A stretch of DNA of 36,235 bases from an uncultured Enterobacteriaceae bacterium (GCA_947631255.1 CANRKT010000036.1:1-36235), one strand, 5' to 3'. Positions 24,739 to 33,565 are shown, counted from the stretch's first letter. Notes: generated from the letters alone by a model not told the origin. Program-made: numbers and translations.

Positions 24739-26298
24739 CTATAAAGACACTATCCTGAATCGAATAAACACACCCGGCGGAATTTGCCCCGCTAAATCAA
24801 GATGGTAGTCCGCTACCACCGCCACCACCGGATACCCCCCTGTCACCGGATTATCACGCAGGAATAGCACGGGTTGTCCGCTCGCAGGAACCTGAATCGC
24901 CCCACTACAGGTTCCTTCACTGGGTAACTCGTTAGTCAGATTGCGAGCCAGCGGCTCAGCCCCTGTCAGCCGTAAACCAATGCGATTAGACTGAGGGGTG
25001 ACTTGCCAGCATTGTGTTGTGAGAAGCGTAACGGACTCGGGGGTAAACCAGTCAGTACGAGGACCCAGCATAATATCCAGAGTGACGGTTTCACCCACTG
25101 CAGGCAAAATATACGCAGGCTGTTCATCAAGCAGCACCGCACGATGATTCGGATAGCTTCCAGTCTCTAGTCCTTCACCTGCTAATAAAGGTTTCGGCCC
25201 TACTTGTGCCAGTGAATCCCAGGAGCAACTGTCCAGCACTGGCGAAACGACAAAACCGCCTCGCACGGCCAGATAACTACGTAAACCACGAGGAGGTGCA
25301 CTCAGGGCGAGTTCATCCCCAGCGGCTAAATTAAGCGGACGGTAGTCTGCCAGTAAAAAATCTTGCCCGTCCTGGGTTGTCATGGTCAGCGGACAAGGCG
25401 CCCCCGTCACCGCAACAACAATATCGTTATTCGCTCTGAACCGTAATCCACCCTGAGTCACTTCCAGACAACAAGCCTCACGTGGATTACCAACGATACG
25501 GTTCGCGCTGTATAACGCCTGCTTATCCATCGCCCCAGAAGCAGAAAGCCCCATCGCCGCTTTACCTGCCCGCCCGTCATCTTGCCAGAGAGTCTGAGGC
25601 CCGGTTGCCAGCAGGGTCAGACTCACTTCCCTCTTGGGGATCTGAATTGCGAGTGGTTTTTGGGTCGGAAGTGAAATCGTTTTATGACGCTCGCTGGTAA
25701 CAAACTGAACTTGGGCACCTGGAGTCAGCAGAGCCGGTGAAGCTTGGCTCAGATCCCATATCGCCTGTTCAGTATGCCCAATAAGTTGCCAGCCACCGGG
25801 GCTGGCGTGCGGATAAATACCGCTAAATACTCCAGCCACCGCGACTGAACCCGCTGGGATCCGCGTACGCGGGGTATTGCGTCTGGGAATTTGCCATTTC
25901 CAGTCCGGGGAGATGAGATAAGCAAATCCAGGCGCAAATCCGGTAAATGCGACTTTCCAGACAGACTCTTGATGGCACTGAATAACCTGCGGAACGGTTA
26001 ACCCTAATAAATCAGCAAGGTAATCAAGATCTTCGCCCTGATAATGAACGGGAATAGTGATTGTCTGACACTGTCGTTGAGAAAAAGAGATCAATGGGCG
26101 CTGAGAGATAGCCATCGCCAGTTGGTGCATACTGGTTTGTAAGGGTTGAAAACGGATCAGCAGCGTTCGGGCTGCCGGGACAATTTCGTCGATACCCGGA
26201 AGCGGTATCTCTGTGAGCGAATCAAACAGGGCAAGCGTCTCTTCAAGGGAAGATCCTTCGACCAAAAAATGGGTCAAATTCACCGTAATAAATCGCAT
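24739..26298 (-). CDS. pxpBC: Fused 5-oxoprolinase subunits PxpB and PxpC (KipI-KipA fusion)
   Basis: The 519-residue protein joins a KipI-type domain (about residues 1-215; AFTGFAPGFAYL and RIPAGSVAVAGVFSGIYP are characteristic) to a KipA-type domain (about 225-519; QDDGRAGKAAMGLSASGAMD, LEVTQGG and RDNPVTGGYPVVAVV). In E. coli these are separate genes (ybgJ and ybgK). With PxpA they form the ATP-dependent 5-oxoprolinase that converts the toxic metabolite 5-oxoproline to glutamate. The fused arrangement guarantees equal stoichiometry. It starts 34 bases after pxpA, with AAGGAG upstream of the ATG, and is followed by a biotin carboxylase gene. An older annotation as biotin-dependent carboxyltransferase or allophanate hydrolase subunit is possible, because KipA resembles those domains. 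Confidence 0.9.
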   Translation of the reverse strand: MRFITVNLTHFLVEGSSLEETLALFDSLTEIPLPGIDEIVPAARTLLIRFQPLQTSMHQLAMAISQRPLISFSQRQCQTITIPVHYQGEDLDYLADLLGLTVPQVIQCHQESVWKVAFTGFAPGFAYLISPDWKWQIPRRNTPRTRIPAGSVAVAGVFSGIYPHASPGGWQLIGHTEQAIWDLSQASPALLTPGAQVQFVTSERHKTISLPTQKPLAIQIPKREVSLTLLATGPQTLWQDDGRAGKAAMGLSASGAMDKQALYSANRIVGNPREACCLEVTQGGLRFRANNDIVVAVTGAPCPLTMTTQDGQDFLLADYRPLNLAAGDELALSAPPRGLRSYLAVRGGFVVSPVLDSCSWDSLAQVGPKPLLAGEGLETGSYPNHRAVLLDEQPAYILPAVGETVTLDIMLGPRTDWFTPESVTLLTTQCWQVTPQSNRIGLRLTGAEPLARNLTNELPSEGTCSGAIQVPASGQPVLFLRDNPVTGGYPVVAVVADYHLDLAGQIPPGVFIRFRIVSL

Positions 26299-26332
26299 TT
26301 TTATCCGCTCCTTGTCTTATCTTACCTGCCGA

Positions 26333-27100
26333 TTATTCAGACAGAAAAGAGCCGATCACAATACCTTGTGACGCCAGCAAGCGATGAACTTCTGTAGCCA
26401 TTACCACCGCTTCGGGCGTATCACCATGCACGCAAATCGACTGTGCTTCGATAGGCGTAAAGTTGCCTTCAATAGAGATAACTCCCCCTTCGGTCACCCA
26501 TTGCAGCATCCGTTCTGCGGCCAGTCGGGCATCGTGAATTACCGCCCCCTCTTGCTGACGGGAGACCAGAGTACCATCAGAGTGATAAGCACGGTCAGCA
26601 AAGGCTTCTGCGACTGTTTTCAGACCTTTTTGTTGTGCCAGGCTTAATAAAGGAGAACCGGCCAGGCCCACTAAGGGTAATTCAGGATTGATTGCCAGAA
26701 TCGCCTCAATCACCGCCAGAGCCTGGCGTTCGTTATGCGCTATCGTATTGTAGAGTGCACCGTGGGGTTTCACGTAACGGACTTGAGTTCCAGCCGCCTG
26801 TGCCAGACCTTGTAATGCCCCTATCTGATAAATAACGTCAGCCGTCAGCTCTTCGCTGGCAATATCCATATTACGCCGACCAAAGCCAACTAAATCAGGA
26901 TAGCTGACATGAGCGCCAACGATAACCTTTTGTGCCCTTGCCGCTTTCAGCGTCTTCAGTAAATGAGCGGGTGAACCGGCATGGAAACCACAAGCAACAT
27001 TAGCGCTGCTGACCAGACGTAAAATAGCGGCATCATTACCCAGTTGCCACTGGCCAAAGCTCTCACCTAAATCACTATTTAAATCTATTTTTTTCAGCAT
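26333..27100 (-). CDS. pxpA: 5-oxoprolinase subunit PxpA (LamB/YcsF family)
   Basis: PxpA is the third subunit of the bacterial 5-oxoprolinase. The 255-residue protein starts [20 protein letters not shown] and has [42 protein letters not shown] and [11 protein letters not shown], all signature segments of the YcsF family. It is slightly longer than the 244-residue E. coli protein. It is the first gene of a pxpA-pxpBC-carboxylase operon on the minus strand; the promoter must lie in the 400-base gap beyond it. Confidence 0.92.
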   Translation of the reverse strand: MLKKIDLNSDLGESFGQWQLGNDAAILRLVSSANVACGFHAGSPAHLLKTLKAARAQKVIVGAHVSYPDLVGFGRRNMDIASEELTADVIYQIGALQGLAQAAGTQVRYVKPHGALYNTIAHNERQALAVIEAILAINPELPLVGLAGSPLLSLAQQKGLKTVAEAFADRAYHSDGTLVSRQQEGAVIHDARLAAERMLQWVTEGGVISIEGNFTPIEAQSICVHGDTPEAVVMATEVHRLLASQGIVIGSFLSE

Positions 27101-27503
27101 CGGTTTTTCTTTGTGTTAAATGATAAAAAAATATGTCAAGAGAGACCTGACTCACTCTGCTATGTACCTTCCCTACCTGGCGAATAGCACCAGCAACAGG
27201 TAGAGTAAAAATAATTTAATCGCTATCATTTACGCGATAACTAATTGGTAAATATGAATTTCTTACATCCCTCACCGGATACGTTTATCCATCATCTGCA
27301 GGCAACTGAGATAGACTCTCATTTATAAAGCATTCACCTCATTTTAGCTGGCTAACAATCTGATTAATCCGCACTTTAAAACGATCAGTGTCACAATTTT
27401 GAGACACTTGTTTTTAATTTATGTTTGGGAGTACATTGGCGCCATCGGGGTAATGATGACCCATTTTTATCTAAATAAGTGCAAAAGTACGGAGCGATAC
27501 AAA
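27101..27503. other. Divergent intergenic region between pxpA and ypdK
   Basis: No gene of credible length is seen. The region must hold the minus-strand pxpA promoter and the plus-strand ypdK promoter. A six-base inverted repeat AGTGTC (27387-27392) and GACACT (27403-27408), centred in an AT-rich stretch, could be an operator; no regulator is identified. Confidence 0.4.
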
Positions 27504-27578
27504 GTGAAATATTTTCTGATGGGCACTTCGTTCATGGTGATGTTATGGGCTGGCACATTTTTCTTAATGATTAAATAA
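27504..27578 (+). CDS. ypdK: Small membrane protein YpdK
   Basis: A 24-codon frame starts at GTG with GGAG upstream and reads KYFLMGTSFMVMLWAGTFF followed by L-M-I-K. It matches the E. coli YpdK microprotein (23 residues, KYFFMGISFMVIVWAGTF) in sequence, length and position next to alaC. It is one hydrophobic helix with lysines at both ends, so it should insert into the inner membrane. Its function is not known. The neighbouring alaC gene is convergent, and the two share the terminator at 27603. Confidence 0.85.
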   Translation: MKYFLMGTSFMVMLWAGTFFLMIK

Positions 27579-27602
27579 CAGCCACCAGAAAAAGCACAGA
27601 AA

Positions 27603-27632
27603 AACGACAGGCTGACTAACCTGTCGTTGTTT
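27603..27632. terminator. Bidirectional terminator between ypdK and alaC
   Basis: AACGACAGG (27603-27611) and CCTGTCGTT (27620-27628) form a perfect nine-base stem with an eight-base loop. A-rich sequence on the left and GTTTT on the right give T-tracts for both strands, which suits the convergent ypdK and alaC genes. Confidence 0.8.
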
Positions 27633-27655
27633 TAAAGAAGAAATACCACACTCAG

Positions 27656-28894
27656 TTACTCAGCCAAATCGGCATTGTTTTTCGGGCTGTTCGGTAACAA
27701 TCCATCGCTACGAAACATGTTTTTTATCCCGCGAACAGCCTGACGGATACGATCACTGTTTTCAATCAACGCAAATCGAACATGGGTATCACCATATTCA
27801 CCGAAACCAATCCCCGGAGAGATACAAACTTTCGCATCCTTGAGCATTTTTTTCGCGAATTCCAGTGATCCCATTTCCTGATAAGCTTCCGGGATTTTCG
27901 CCCAGACATACATCGATGCTTTCGGGCACTCAACCATCCAGCCAGCTTCATGCAGCCCTTTTACCAGCACATCGCGACGACGTTTATATTGTTCTGCGAT
28001 ATCTCGTACACATTGCTGACTTCCTTCAAGAGCGGCAATAGCGGCAACTTGCAGAGGCGTAAATGTACCGTAGTCGTGATAACTCTTGATACGAGCCAGG
28101 GCACTCACCAGTTCTTGATTCCCCACCATAAAGCCAATACGCCAGCCCGCCATATTATAACTTTTAGAGAGAGTGAAGAATTCTACCGCGACCTCTCGTG
28201 CGCCCGGGACTTCCATAATTGACGGCGCTTTCCAGCCATCATAGACAATATCTGCGTAAGCTAAATCGTGAATAACCAGTACGTCATAACGTTTGGCCAG
28301 AGCCACCACTTTCTCGAAAAACTCCAGCTCCACGCATTGTGCCGTCGGGTTAGAAGGAAAACCGAGGATCATCATTTTGGGTTTCGGATAGCTTTCCCGA
28401 ATCGCACGTTCCAGTTCAGCAAAAAAGTCGATCCCTTCAATCAGCGGAACAGAACGAACCTGTGCCCCGGCGATAACAGCCCCGTAGATATGAATTGGAT
28501 AGCTGGGGTTAGGTACCAGTACCGTATCACCGTGATCCAACGTCGCCAGCATCAAATGTGCCAGACCTTCTTTGGAGCCTATCGTGACAATTGCTTCTGT
28601 TTCTGGGTCAATATCAACGTTATATCTTTCTTTGTACCAGCCAGAAATCGCTCTGCGTAAACGTGGAATCCCGCGTGAAGTTGAATAGCCATGCGTATCG
28701 CCACGCTGTGCCACTGTACAAAGCTTTTCAACAATATGGGGAGGGGTCGCACCGTCTGGGTTACCCATACTGAAATCGATAATATCTTCGCCACGCCTGC
28801 GCGCAGCCATTTTCAATTCAGCGGTAATATTAAATACATAAGGGGGAAGACGATCGATACGCGAAAAATGACGCTTAGGACTGGAGTCAGCCAT
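27656..28894 (-). CDS. alaC: Alanine transaminase AlaC
   Basis: AlaC (YfdZ in E. coli) is a pyridoxal-phosphate aminotransferase that makes alanine from pyruvate with glutamate as donor. The 412-residue product is the same length as E. coli AlaC. It shows DFSMGNPDGATPPHIVEKL at the start, ILGFPSNPTAQCVE (the NPTA cofactor-binding segment) and TLSKSYNMAGWRIGF, whose lysine forms the Schiff base with the cofactor. The end differs from its relatives mainly in the tail. It is a single-gene unit, convergent with ypdK, with glk upstream on the same strand about 300 bases away. Confidence 0.95.
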   Translation of the reverse strand: MADSSPKRHFSRIDRLPPYVFNITAELKMAARRRGEDIIDFSMGNPDGATPPHIVEKLCTVAQRGDTHGYSTSRGIPRLRRAISGWYKERYNVDIDPETEAIVTIGSKEGLAHLMLATLDHGDTVLVPNPSYPIHIYGAVIAGAQVRSVPLIEGIDFFAELERAIRESYPKPKMMILGFPSNPTAQCVELEFFEKVVALAKRYDVLVIHDLAYADIVYDGWKAPSIMEVPGAREVAVEFFTLSKSYNMAGWRIGFMVGNQELVSALARIKSYHDYGTFTPLQVAAIAALEGSQQCVRDIAEQYKRRRDVLVKGLHEAGWMVECPKASMYVWAKIPEAYQEMGSLEFAKKMLKDAKVCISPGIGFGEYGDTHVRFALIENSDRIRQAVRGIKNMFRSDGLLPNSPKNNADLAE

Positions 28895-29136
28895 AAATAC
28901 CTCTGATTACGTAAGCGCCCGGACCGTCCGAGCGACGCTGCCACATGAGGTGACATATCACTGACAATAGCCTGAAATAAAATAGTCTGTCGAGGGGAGA
29001 CGATGAATACCTCTACTCATCAGACCACGATAACAGGCAGAGGGATTAGCGTAATATTTCAACAAAGAAATATTATGCGGCGTTAATCTCTACCGGAAAG
29101 GGAAAGTTATGTATAAAACAAGGGGGGAAAATAACA
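28895..29136. other. Gap between glk and alaC
   Basis: About 240 bases upstream of alaC contain no credible ORF and must hold the alaC promoter. I could not assign a regulator-binding site. Confidence 0.4.
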
Positions 29137-29156
29137 ACAGGCACCGAAATGCCTGT
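29137..29156 (-). terminator. Likely glk terminator
   Basis: ACAGGCA (29137-29143) and TGCCTGT (29150-29156) pair around a six-base loop. On the minus strand the stem is followed by TGTTATTTT, shortly after the glk stop. Confidence 0.55.
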
Positions 29157-29190
29157 ATCAATTATCGTTCTTAATGTCGCGGGAGGAGTA

Positions 29191-30156
29191 TTACAGCACG
29201 TCACCCAATACTTGGCGCAGATGCGCACCGGCACCTAACAAACCAGGCTGATCATGAGCAATCAAATAGACAGGAATATCTTTGACATACTCTTTAAAAC
29301 GACCTTTATCTTCGAACGCCGCACGGAATCCAGACACCTTAAAGAAGTCCATAAAGCGCGGCACAATACCACCGGCGATATACACACCACCAAAAGTCCC
29401 CAGATTCAGCGCCAGATTGCCACCAAAGCGCCCCATAATTACGCAGAACAATGACAGCGCGCGACGACAATCGGTGCAGCTATCTGCCAGAGCATGTTCG
29501 GTTATATCACTCGGCTGATAGTTTTCCGGCGTCCGGTTATCCGCTTTAACAATAGCGCGGTACAGGTTTACTAATCCCGGGCCTGAGAGAACGCGCTCTG
29601 CTGAAACATGACCAATTTCGGCACGCAATACTTCCAGAATAATGCTTTCTTCTTCACTGTTAGGTGCAAAGTCAACGTGTCCACCTTCACCAGGCAGGCT
29701 CACCCAGCGTTTATCAACATGAACCAGGTGACTCACTCCCAGACCCGTACCGGCACCATAGACGGCAATGGGTTTGTCGGCAACGGGTTGGCCCCCACCA
29801 AACTGAATCAAGTGCTCCGGTTTGATCATTGGGATAGCCATCGACACCGCAGTGAAGTCATTGATAATTTCCAGAGTATCCAGACTGAGGTTATTTCTCA
29901 TCTCTTCGATAGAAAAAGCCCATGTATGGTTAGTCATAGCTACCCAGTCGCCAGTAATAGGGCAAGCAATGGCAATAGAGGCATCTTTAATTGTGACATC
30001 AATCATGGTCAGATAGTGAGCGACGACGGCTTCCAGGCTGGGAAAATCCAGTCCGGAGAAGGTCTTTATCTGTTCAATATCGCCATTATCCAAACGGCAC
30101 AACGCCAGACGAGCATTAGTGCCTCCGACATCCCCCACCAAAGCATATTTGGTCAT
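29191..30156 (-). CDS. glk: Glucokinase Glk
   Basis: Glk phosphorylates free glucose to glucose-6-phosphate with ATP. The 321-residue protein has the same length as E. coli Glk. The phosphate-binding segment [12 protein letters not shown] (8-19), the sugar-binding [24 protein letters not shown] and [13 protein letters not shown] segments are all present. It is monocistronic, with a stem-loop after the stop and a divergent ypeC-like gene upstream. Confidence 0.96.
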   Translation of the reverse strand: MTKYALVGDVGGTNARLALCRLDNGDIEQIKTFSGLDFPSLEAVVAHYLTMIDVTIKDASIAIACPITGDWVAMTNHTWAFSIEEMRNNLSLDTLEIINDFTAVSMAIPMIKPEHLIQFGGGQPVADKPIAVYGAGTGLGVSHLVHVDKRWVSLPGEGGHVDFAPNSEEESIILEVLRAEIGHVSAERVLSGPGLVNLYRAIVKADNRTPENYQPSDITEHALADSCTDCRRALSLFCVIMGRFGGNLALNLGTFGGVYIAGGIVPRFMDFFKVSGFRAAFEDKGRFKEYVKDIPVYLIAHDQPGLLGAGAHLRQVLGDVL

Positions 30157-30452
30157 GGTTTAATAACTCCAGTCGATTCAAAATTTATTCTGTTAATACT
30201 GTAAAATTTGCCTGCTTAAACAACAAGACGATCATTCAAAAACCACGAAAAAAGTGAAGTGTATCACATTATTAGGTGACTCGTTTCAGCTGAAAGATCC
30301 GTTCGACGAAAAACTTTCAAGAACAACCAATAATTAACAAAAAATGCGATGGCCGACAAATTAAGAATTATGCTGATAACCATACCTTACCCTTCCCGAT
30401 AACATAGCACTACAGGCCATTGGGGGCCGATGTATATCCAGGAGTACTAAAT
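30157..30452. other. Divergent gap between glk and the ypeC-like gene
   Basis: This stretch of about 300 bases must hold promoters for both genes. I see no ORF. An AT-rich stretch with ATAATA-like boxes is present, but I did not assign them with confidence. Confidence 0.4.
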
Positions 30453-30779
30453 ATGCTAAAGCCACTGGTGTTAGCGTTAACGTTATTTATCAGCGCACCT
30501 TTTATGGCTCATGCCGCTGAGATAACGCTGCTTCCTTCAATAAAATTACAAATTGGTGACAAAGACTATCGCGGAAACTATTGGGACGGCGGAAGATGGC
30601 TCAACAGCAGAGACTGGCACGATAACTATCGGTGGCAGAAAAATAGCTGGCATCGTTACAAAAAAGGCTGGGAGCGCGGTAGAGACAAAGGCCGTGATAG
30701 CTATATACGTGGCTATCGTGATGGCTATCAGGATAAAAAACACGGTAACGGTAAAGGCCGCCATCACCGCCATCATTGA
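30453..30779 (+). CDS. ypeC: Periplasmic DUF2502 protein, YpeC-like
   Basis: The 108-residue product has a signal peptide ([17 protein letters not shown]) followed by [20 protein letters not shown] and YWDGG, the opening of the DUF2502 family to which E. coli YpeC belongs. The rest is dominated by W, Y, R, K, D and H residues ([27 protein letters not shown]) and a histidine-rich tail (RHHRHH). Such a composition could bind metal or nucleic-acid-like polyanions, but its role is unknown. The ATG at 30453 has AGGAG upstream; a longer upstream frame (TTG at 30420) lacks this. The location between glk and nupC is as in E. coli. Confidence 0.82.
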   Translation: MLKPLVLALTLFISAPFMAHAAEITLLPSIKLQIGDKDYRGNYWDGGRWLNSRDWHDNYRWQKNSWHRYKKGWERGRDKGRDSYIRGYRDGYQDKKHGNGKGRHHRHH

Positions 30780-30787
30780 TATTTTTT

Positions 30788-30814
30788 CGGCAGGAGTGAA
30801 TTCCCTGCCGTTTT
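30788..30814 (+). terminator. Terminator after ypeC
   Basis: CGGCAGG (30788-30794) pairs with CCTGCCG (30804-30810) and is followed by TTTTC, a few bases after the ypeC stop codon. Confidence 0.7.
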
Positions 30815-30856
30815 CATTGATTAAAGTCACAAAGAGTCCGGTAGCCATCTGACTCA

Positions 30857-31141
30857 ACCAAAGATTGTCTCCGCAGCATGACCCAGTAATGATTCTAACG
30901 CTTTATACCCATCTTCTAATTCAGCTACGCCAGAATATCCACAGAAATGAAACGCCACTGCTTACTGGCCCACACGACTCCCACTGTAACTGGCACCCAA
31001 AATGGGTACCGGCTTGGATATTCGTTGCAAAGTTTCCAGAATCAACGTATCCAATTGCCGCGATAAAAGCGGGTTCTGTAACGCCAGAGGTAATTTGCGA
31101 CTTGTTCTCCCGGTGCTATGTTTAATGTGACGTTCACTCAC
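30857..31141 (-). pseudogene. Small ORF interrupted by one in-frame stop, unknown family
   Basis: A GTG at 31141, preceded by CGGAGACAGG, opens [20 protein letters not shown] and continues through [14 protein letters not shown] to Y-S-G-S-R-V-G-Q and TAA at 30962. The same frame continues directly after this stop with [20 protein letters not shown] and ends near HAAETIFG. The composition on both sides looks coding, and only one TAA separates them. I do not recognise the family. It lies where E. coli has mntH between ypeC and nupC, but it does not read like the manganese transporter, so this is not a decayed mntH. The reading could also be accidental. Confidence 0.4.
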
Positions 31142-31398
31142 TGCCTGTCTCCGGGATATAGCCTTTACGGCATTTAATGCTCACAACTGACAACCCGCAG
31201 GTAAGAGTCACCTCGATGGGTTCGACAGAATTTAATCAAGGGAGGGGGAAAATCATCAGAGAGAAACGTAAAGATCCACATTATGTCATCGAACTGACAG
31301 GTAAATTTCACCGACACTTACTAACATTAACTAGCACTTATTAACGTTTTTTCAGCAATCACTAACATAAACGCATCATTTTATTATCATATTTGAAT
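31142..31398. other. Upstream region of nupC, no gene seen
   Basis: No credible ORF. The left part borders the interrupted ORF on the other strand; the right part leads into the nupC control region. Confidence 0.4.
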
Positions 31399-31489
31399 TG
31401 TATTACAGATCACTATTTTGGTTTCCAATTATAGAACATTCACGTTTTGTGGCGTAGATCTCATTTTATTGTTTTCTGTTACATAGAAT
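31399..31489 (+). promoter_or_regulatory. nupC promoter with two CRP-like sites
   Basis: Two sites resemble TGTGA-N6-TCACA: TGTAT-TACAGA-TCACT (31399-31414) and TGTGG-CGTAGA-TCTCA (31448-31463). Their centres are 49 bases apart. A -10-like TAGAAT (31484-31489) puts the transcription start near 31496, so the sites sit near -41 and -90. That is the CRP-CytR layout known for E. coli nucleoside-uptake promoters. Confidence 0.6.
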
Positions 31490-31528
31490 GTGCAAAGAAA
31501 TTAAACTTGCCTCATATTCGGAGCAAAT

Positions 31529-32716
31529 ATGTCCCATATTCTGCATTTCATTTTAGCGCTTGCTGTTGTTGCACTGCTAGCTATCCTGGTCAGCCCTAAC
31601 CGCAAACAAATACGCATCCGCTTTATTATCCAGTTGTTGGTTATCGAAGTGTTACTGGCCTGGTTCTTCCTGACTTCAGATGTGGGTTTAGGATTTGTTC
31701 AAGGTTTCGCTGGCATGTTCGAGAAACTGCTGGGCTTTGCTAACGTAGGTACTGATTTTGTCTTTGGCAAAATGAACGATGAAGGTCTGGCATTCTTCTT
31801 CCTGAAAGTGCTGTGCCCTATCATTTTTATTTCTGCTCTTATCGGTATTTTGCAGCACATTCGTGTGCTACCCATCGTTATCCGCGCTATCGGTACCGTA
31901 CTTTCTAAAATCAATGGTATGGGTAAACTGGAATCATTTAACGCTGTCAGTTCACTGATCCTCGGACAATCTGAGAACTTTATTGCCTATAAAGATATTC
32001 TCGGAAAAATGTCACGTAATCGCATGTACACCATGTCCGCCACCGCTATGTCGACAGTTTCTATGTCCATTGTTGGTGCATATATGACATTATTAGATGC
32101 CCAGTATGTGGTCGCTGCTCTGGTATTGAACATGTTCAGTACCTTTATTGTTGTTTCTCTTATCAACCCTTACCAGGTTGATGAATCAGAAGATAAACTG
32201 GAAATGACCAATTCCCATTCAGGGCAAAGTTTCTTTGAAATGCTGGGTGAATACATCCTGGCAGGCTTCAAAGTTGCGGTCATCGTTGCAGCGATGTTGA
32301 TTGGTTTTATCGCTTTGATTGCTGCACTGAACGCATTGTTCACTGCCATACTGGGGATCTCTTTCCAGGGAATTCTCGGCTATATCTTCTATCCTATTGC
32401 CTGGATAATGGGTGTTCCAGCCAGTGAAGCGTTACAGGTAGGCAGTATTATGGCAACCAAACTGGTCTCGAATGAATTCGTCGCAATGCTGGATCTGCAA
32501 AATATTGCCAGTACTCTGTCCCCTCGCTCAGTAGGTATCCTGTCGGTATTCCTGGTTTCATTCGCTAACTTCTCATCAATTGGTATCATCGCTGGTGCGA
32601 TCAAGGGCCTGAATGAAGAGCAAGGAAATACAGTCTCACGCTTCGGCCTGAAACTACTGTATGGTTCAACTCTGGTCAGTATCCTGTCCGCGTCTATCGC
32701 AGCATTGGTTATCTAA
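31529..32716 (+). CDS. nupC: Nucleoside:proton symporter NupC
   Basis: NupC takes up nucleosides (not guanosine-type in E. coli) with protons. The 395-residue protein belongs to the concentrative nucleoside transporter family and is close to the 400-residue E. coli protein. About eight to ten hydrophobic helices are visible. Substrate-site segments include [39 protein letters not shown], and NEFVAMLDL with FANFSSIGI in the second half. The ATG at 31529 follows a GGAG. A strong terminator lies about 170 bases downstream. Confidence 0.96.
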   Translation: MSHILHFILALAVVALLAILVSPNRKQIRIRFIIQLLVIEVLLAWFFLTSDVGLGFVQGFAGMFEKLLGFANVGTDFVFGKMNDEGLAFFFLKVLCPIIFISALIGILQHIRVLPIVIRAIGTVLSKINGMGKLESFNAVSSLILGQSENFIAYKDILGKMSRNRMYTMSATAMSTVSMSIVGAYMTLLDAQYVVAALVLNMFSTFIVVSLINPYQVDESEDKLEMTNSHSGQSFFEMLGEYILAGFKVAVIVAAMLIGFIALIAALNALFTAILGISFQGILGYIFYPIAWIMGVPASEALQVGSIMATKLVSNEFVAMLDLQNIASTLSPRSVGILSVFLVSFANFSSIGIIAGAIKGLNEEQGNTVSRFGLKLLYGSTLVSILSASIAALVI

Positions 32717-32883
32717 TACCAGGTATTTCTCTGATAATACAGGGACGGAGAGTTGGCCTAAAAACCGGGACCTTTTTGGCTTAATGCCTATCAGTTAATC
32801 CTGAAATGTTCGGTTGAACTATCTGGTCGCTGTGCAAAAGTCCGTAATCTCTCAGAAATTACGGATTAATGAAATACTCCCCT

Positions 32884-32918
32884 CACCCTGTCAGCGGTAC
32901 GCTGACAGGGTGTTTTGC
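32884..32918 (+). terminator. Strong intrinsic terminator downstream of nupC
   Basis: CACCCTGTCAGCG (32884-32896) and CGCTGACAGGGTG (32900-32912) are a perfect 13-base stem with a three-base loop followed by TTTTGCTTT. It lies about 170 bases after nupC. Confidence 0.85.
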
Positions 32919-32934
32919 TTTGGGGAGAACCATC

Positions 32935-33009
32935 ATGCAAAACGTGGCACTGACTGGTATCATTCCCGGTAACACTCTTTTCACCGCCACTCTCTGTGAC
33001 GCTTACTGA
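32935..33009 (+). CDS. Tiny ORF with strong ribosome binding site
   Basis: An ATG at 32935, preceded by GGGGAGAA at good spacing, opens 24 codons: MQNVALTGIIPGNTLFTATL then C-D-A-Y and a TGA. It immediately follows the strong terminator, so it would need its own promoter or read-through. The stop overlaps the start of the next tiny ORF (TGATG). The family is not recognised; it may be the truncated front of a lost gene. Confidence 0.3.
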   Translation: MQNVALTGIIPGNTLFTATLCDAY

Positions 33010-33134
33010 TGACTGATAATCTTAAAGATATAGGGCCTGCTCTGTATCTAACGGGACAGCTAGTCTGCTACCTGACCGACAGCAAAGGCACTATCCGTAC
33101 GGCGCTCCTTGGCCGCTTAACAGACAAACATTAG
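33009..33134 (+). CDS. Tiny ORF overlapping the preceding one
   Basis: A frame of 41 codons (MTDNLKDIGPALYLTGQLV, later YLTDSKGTIRTALLGRLTD) starts in the TGATG overlap with the preceding ORF, an arrangement used for translational coupling. It ends in TAG near the second copy of the direct repeat. I do not recognise it. It may be a fragment of a decayed gene. Confidence 0.25.
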   Translation: MTDNLKDIGPALYLTGQLVCYLTDSKGTIRTALLGRLTDKH

Positions 33135-33305
33135 AACCTTTTTGGTCCGATTTTTTGTCAGTTAATGACAGCCAGAAAAATTTTCATACTGTATGCAGGG
33201 GAAGTTTTCGGATAATTAAGAGGAACTGAAACAGGCGAAGAAGAGTGCTATTACACCGCGACAGATAAATCCAGATCATTTTCGAATATCAAAACCACAA
33301 AAAGC
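33135..33305. other. Short gap before the tRNA-Ala terminator
   Basis: No gene is seen. It includes the second direct-repeat copy at its left end. Confidence 0.4.
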
Positions 33306-33328
33306 AAAAACCCCCGCTATTGCGGGGG
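33306..33328 (-). terminator. Terminator of the tRNA-Ala operon
   Basis: CCCCCGC (33311-33317) and GCGGGGG (33322-33328) form a seven-base GC stem with a four-base loop. On the minus strand it is followed by a T-tract, directly after the second alanine tRNA. Confidence 0.85.
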
Positions 33329-33336
33329 TTTGAATG

Positions 33337-33412
<76 letters not shown>

Positions 33413-33456
33413 AGATTGTCTGGTTTATAATGGTTCAAATCTTGCTGGTAAAGATT

Positions 33457-33532
<76 letters not shown>

Positions 33533-33565
33533 TGACCATATAACCTTGTCGTTCTGACGGGCGGC

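Larger units (their letters stand above)
32770..33166 (+). repeat. Imperfect direct repeat flanking a small segment
   Basis: ACCTTTTTGG followed 11-12 bases later by TCAGTTAAT occurs twice, at 32770-32799 and 33136-33166, in the same orientation about 366 bases apart. Between them lie the nupC terminator and two tiny ORFs. They could be a duplication scar or ends of a degenerate mobile segment; neither is proved. Confidence 0.4.

Noticed and set aside
29608-30204. Plus-strand 198-codon frame inside glk
   Set aside because: Antisense to glk, which matches the full-length family; composition looks like a shadow frame.
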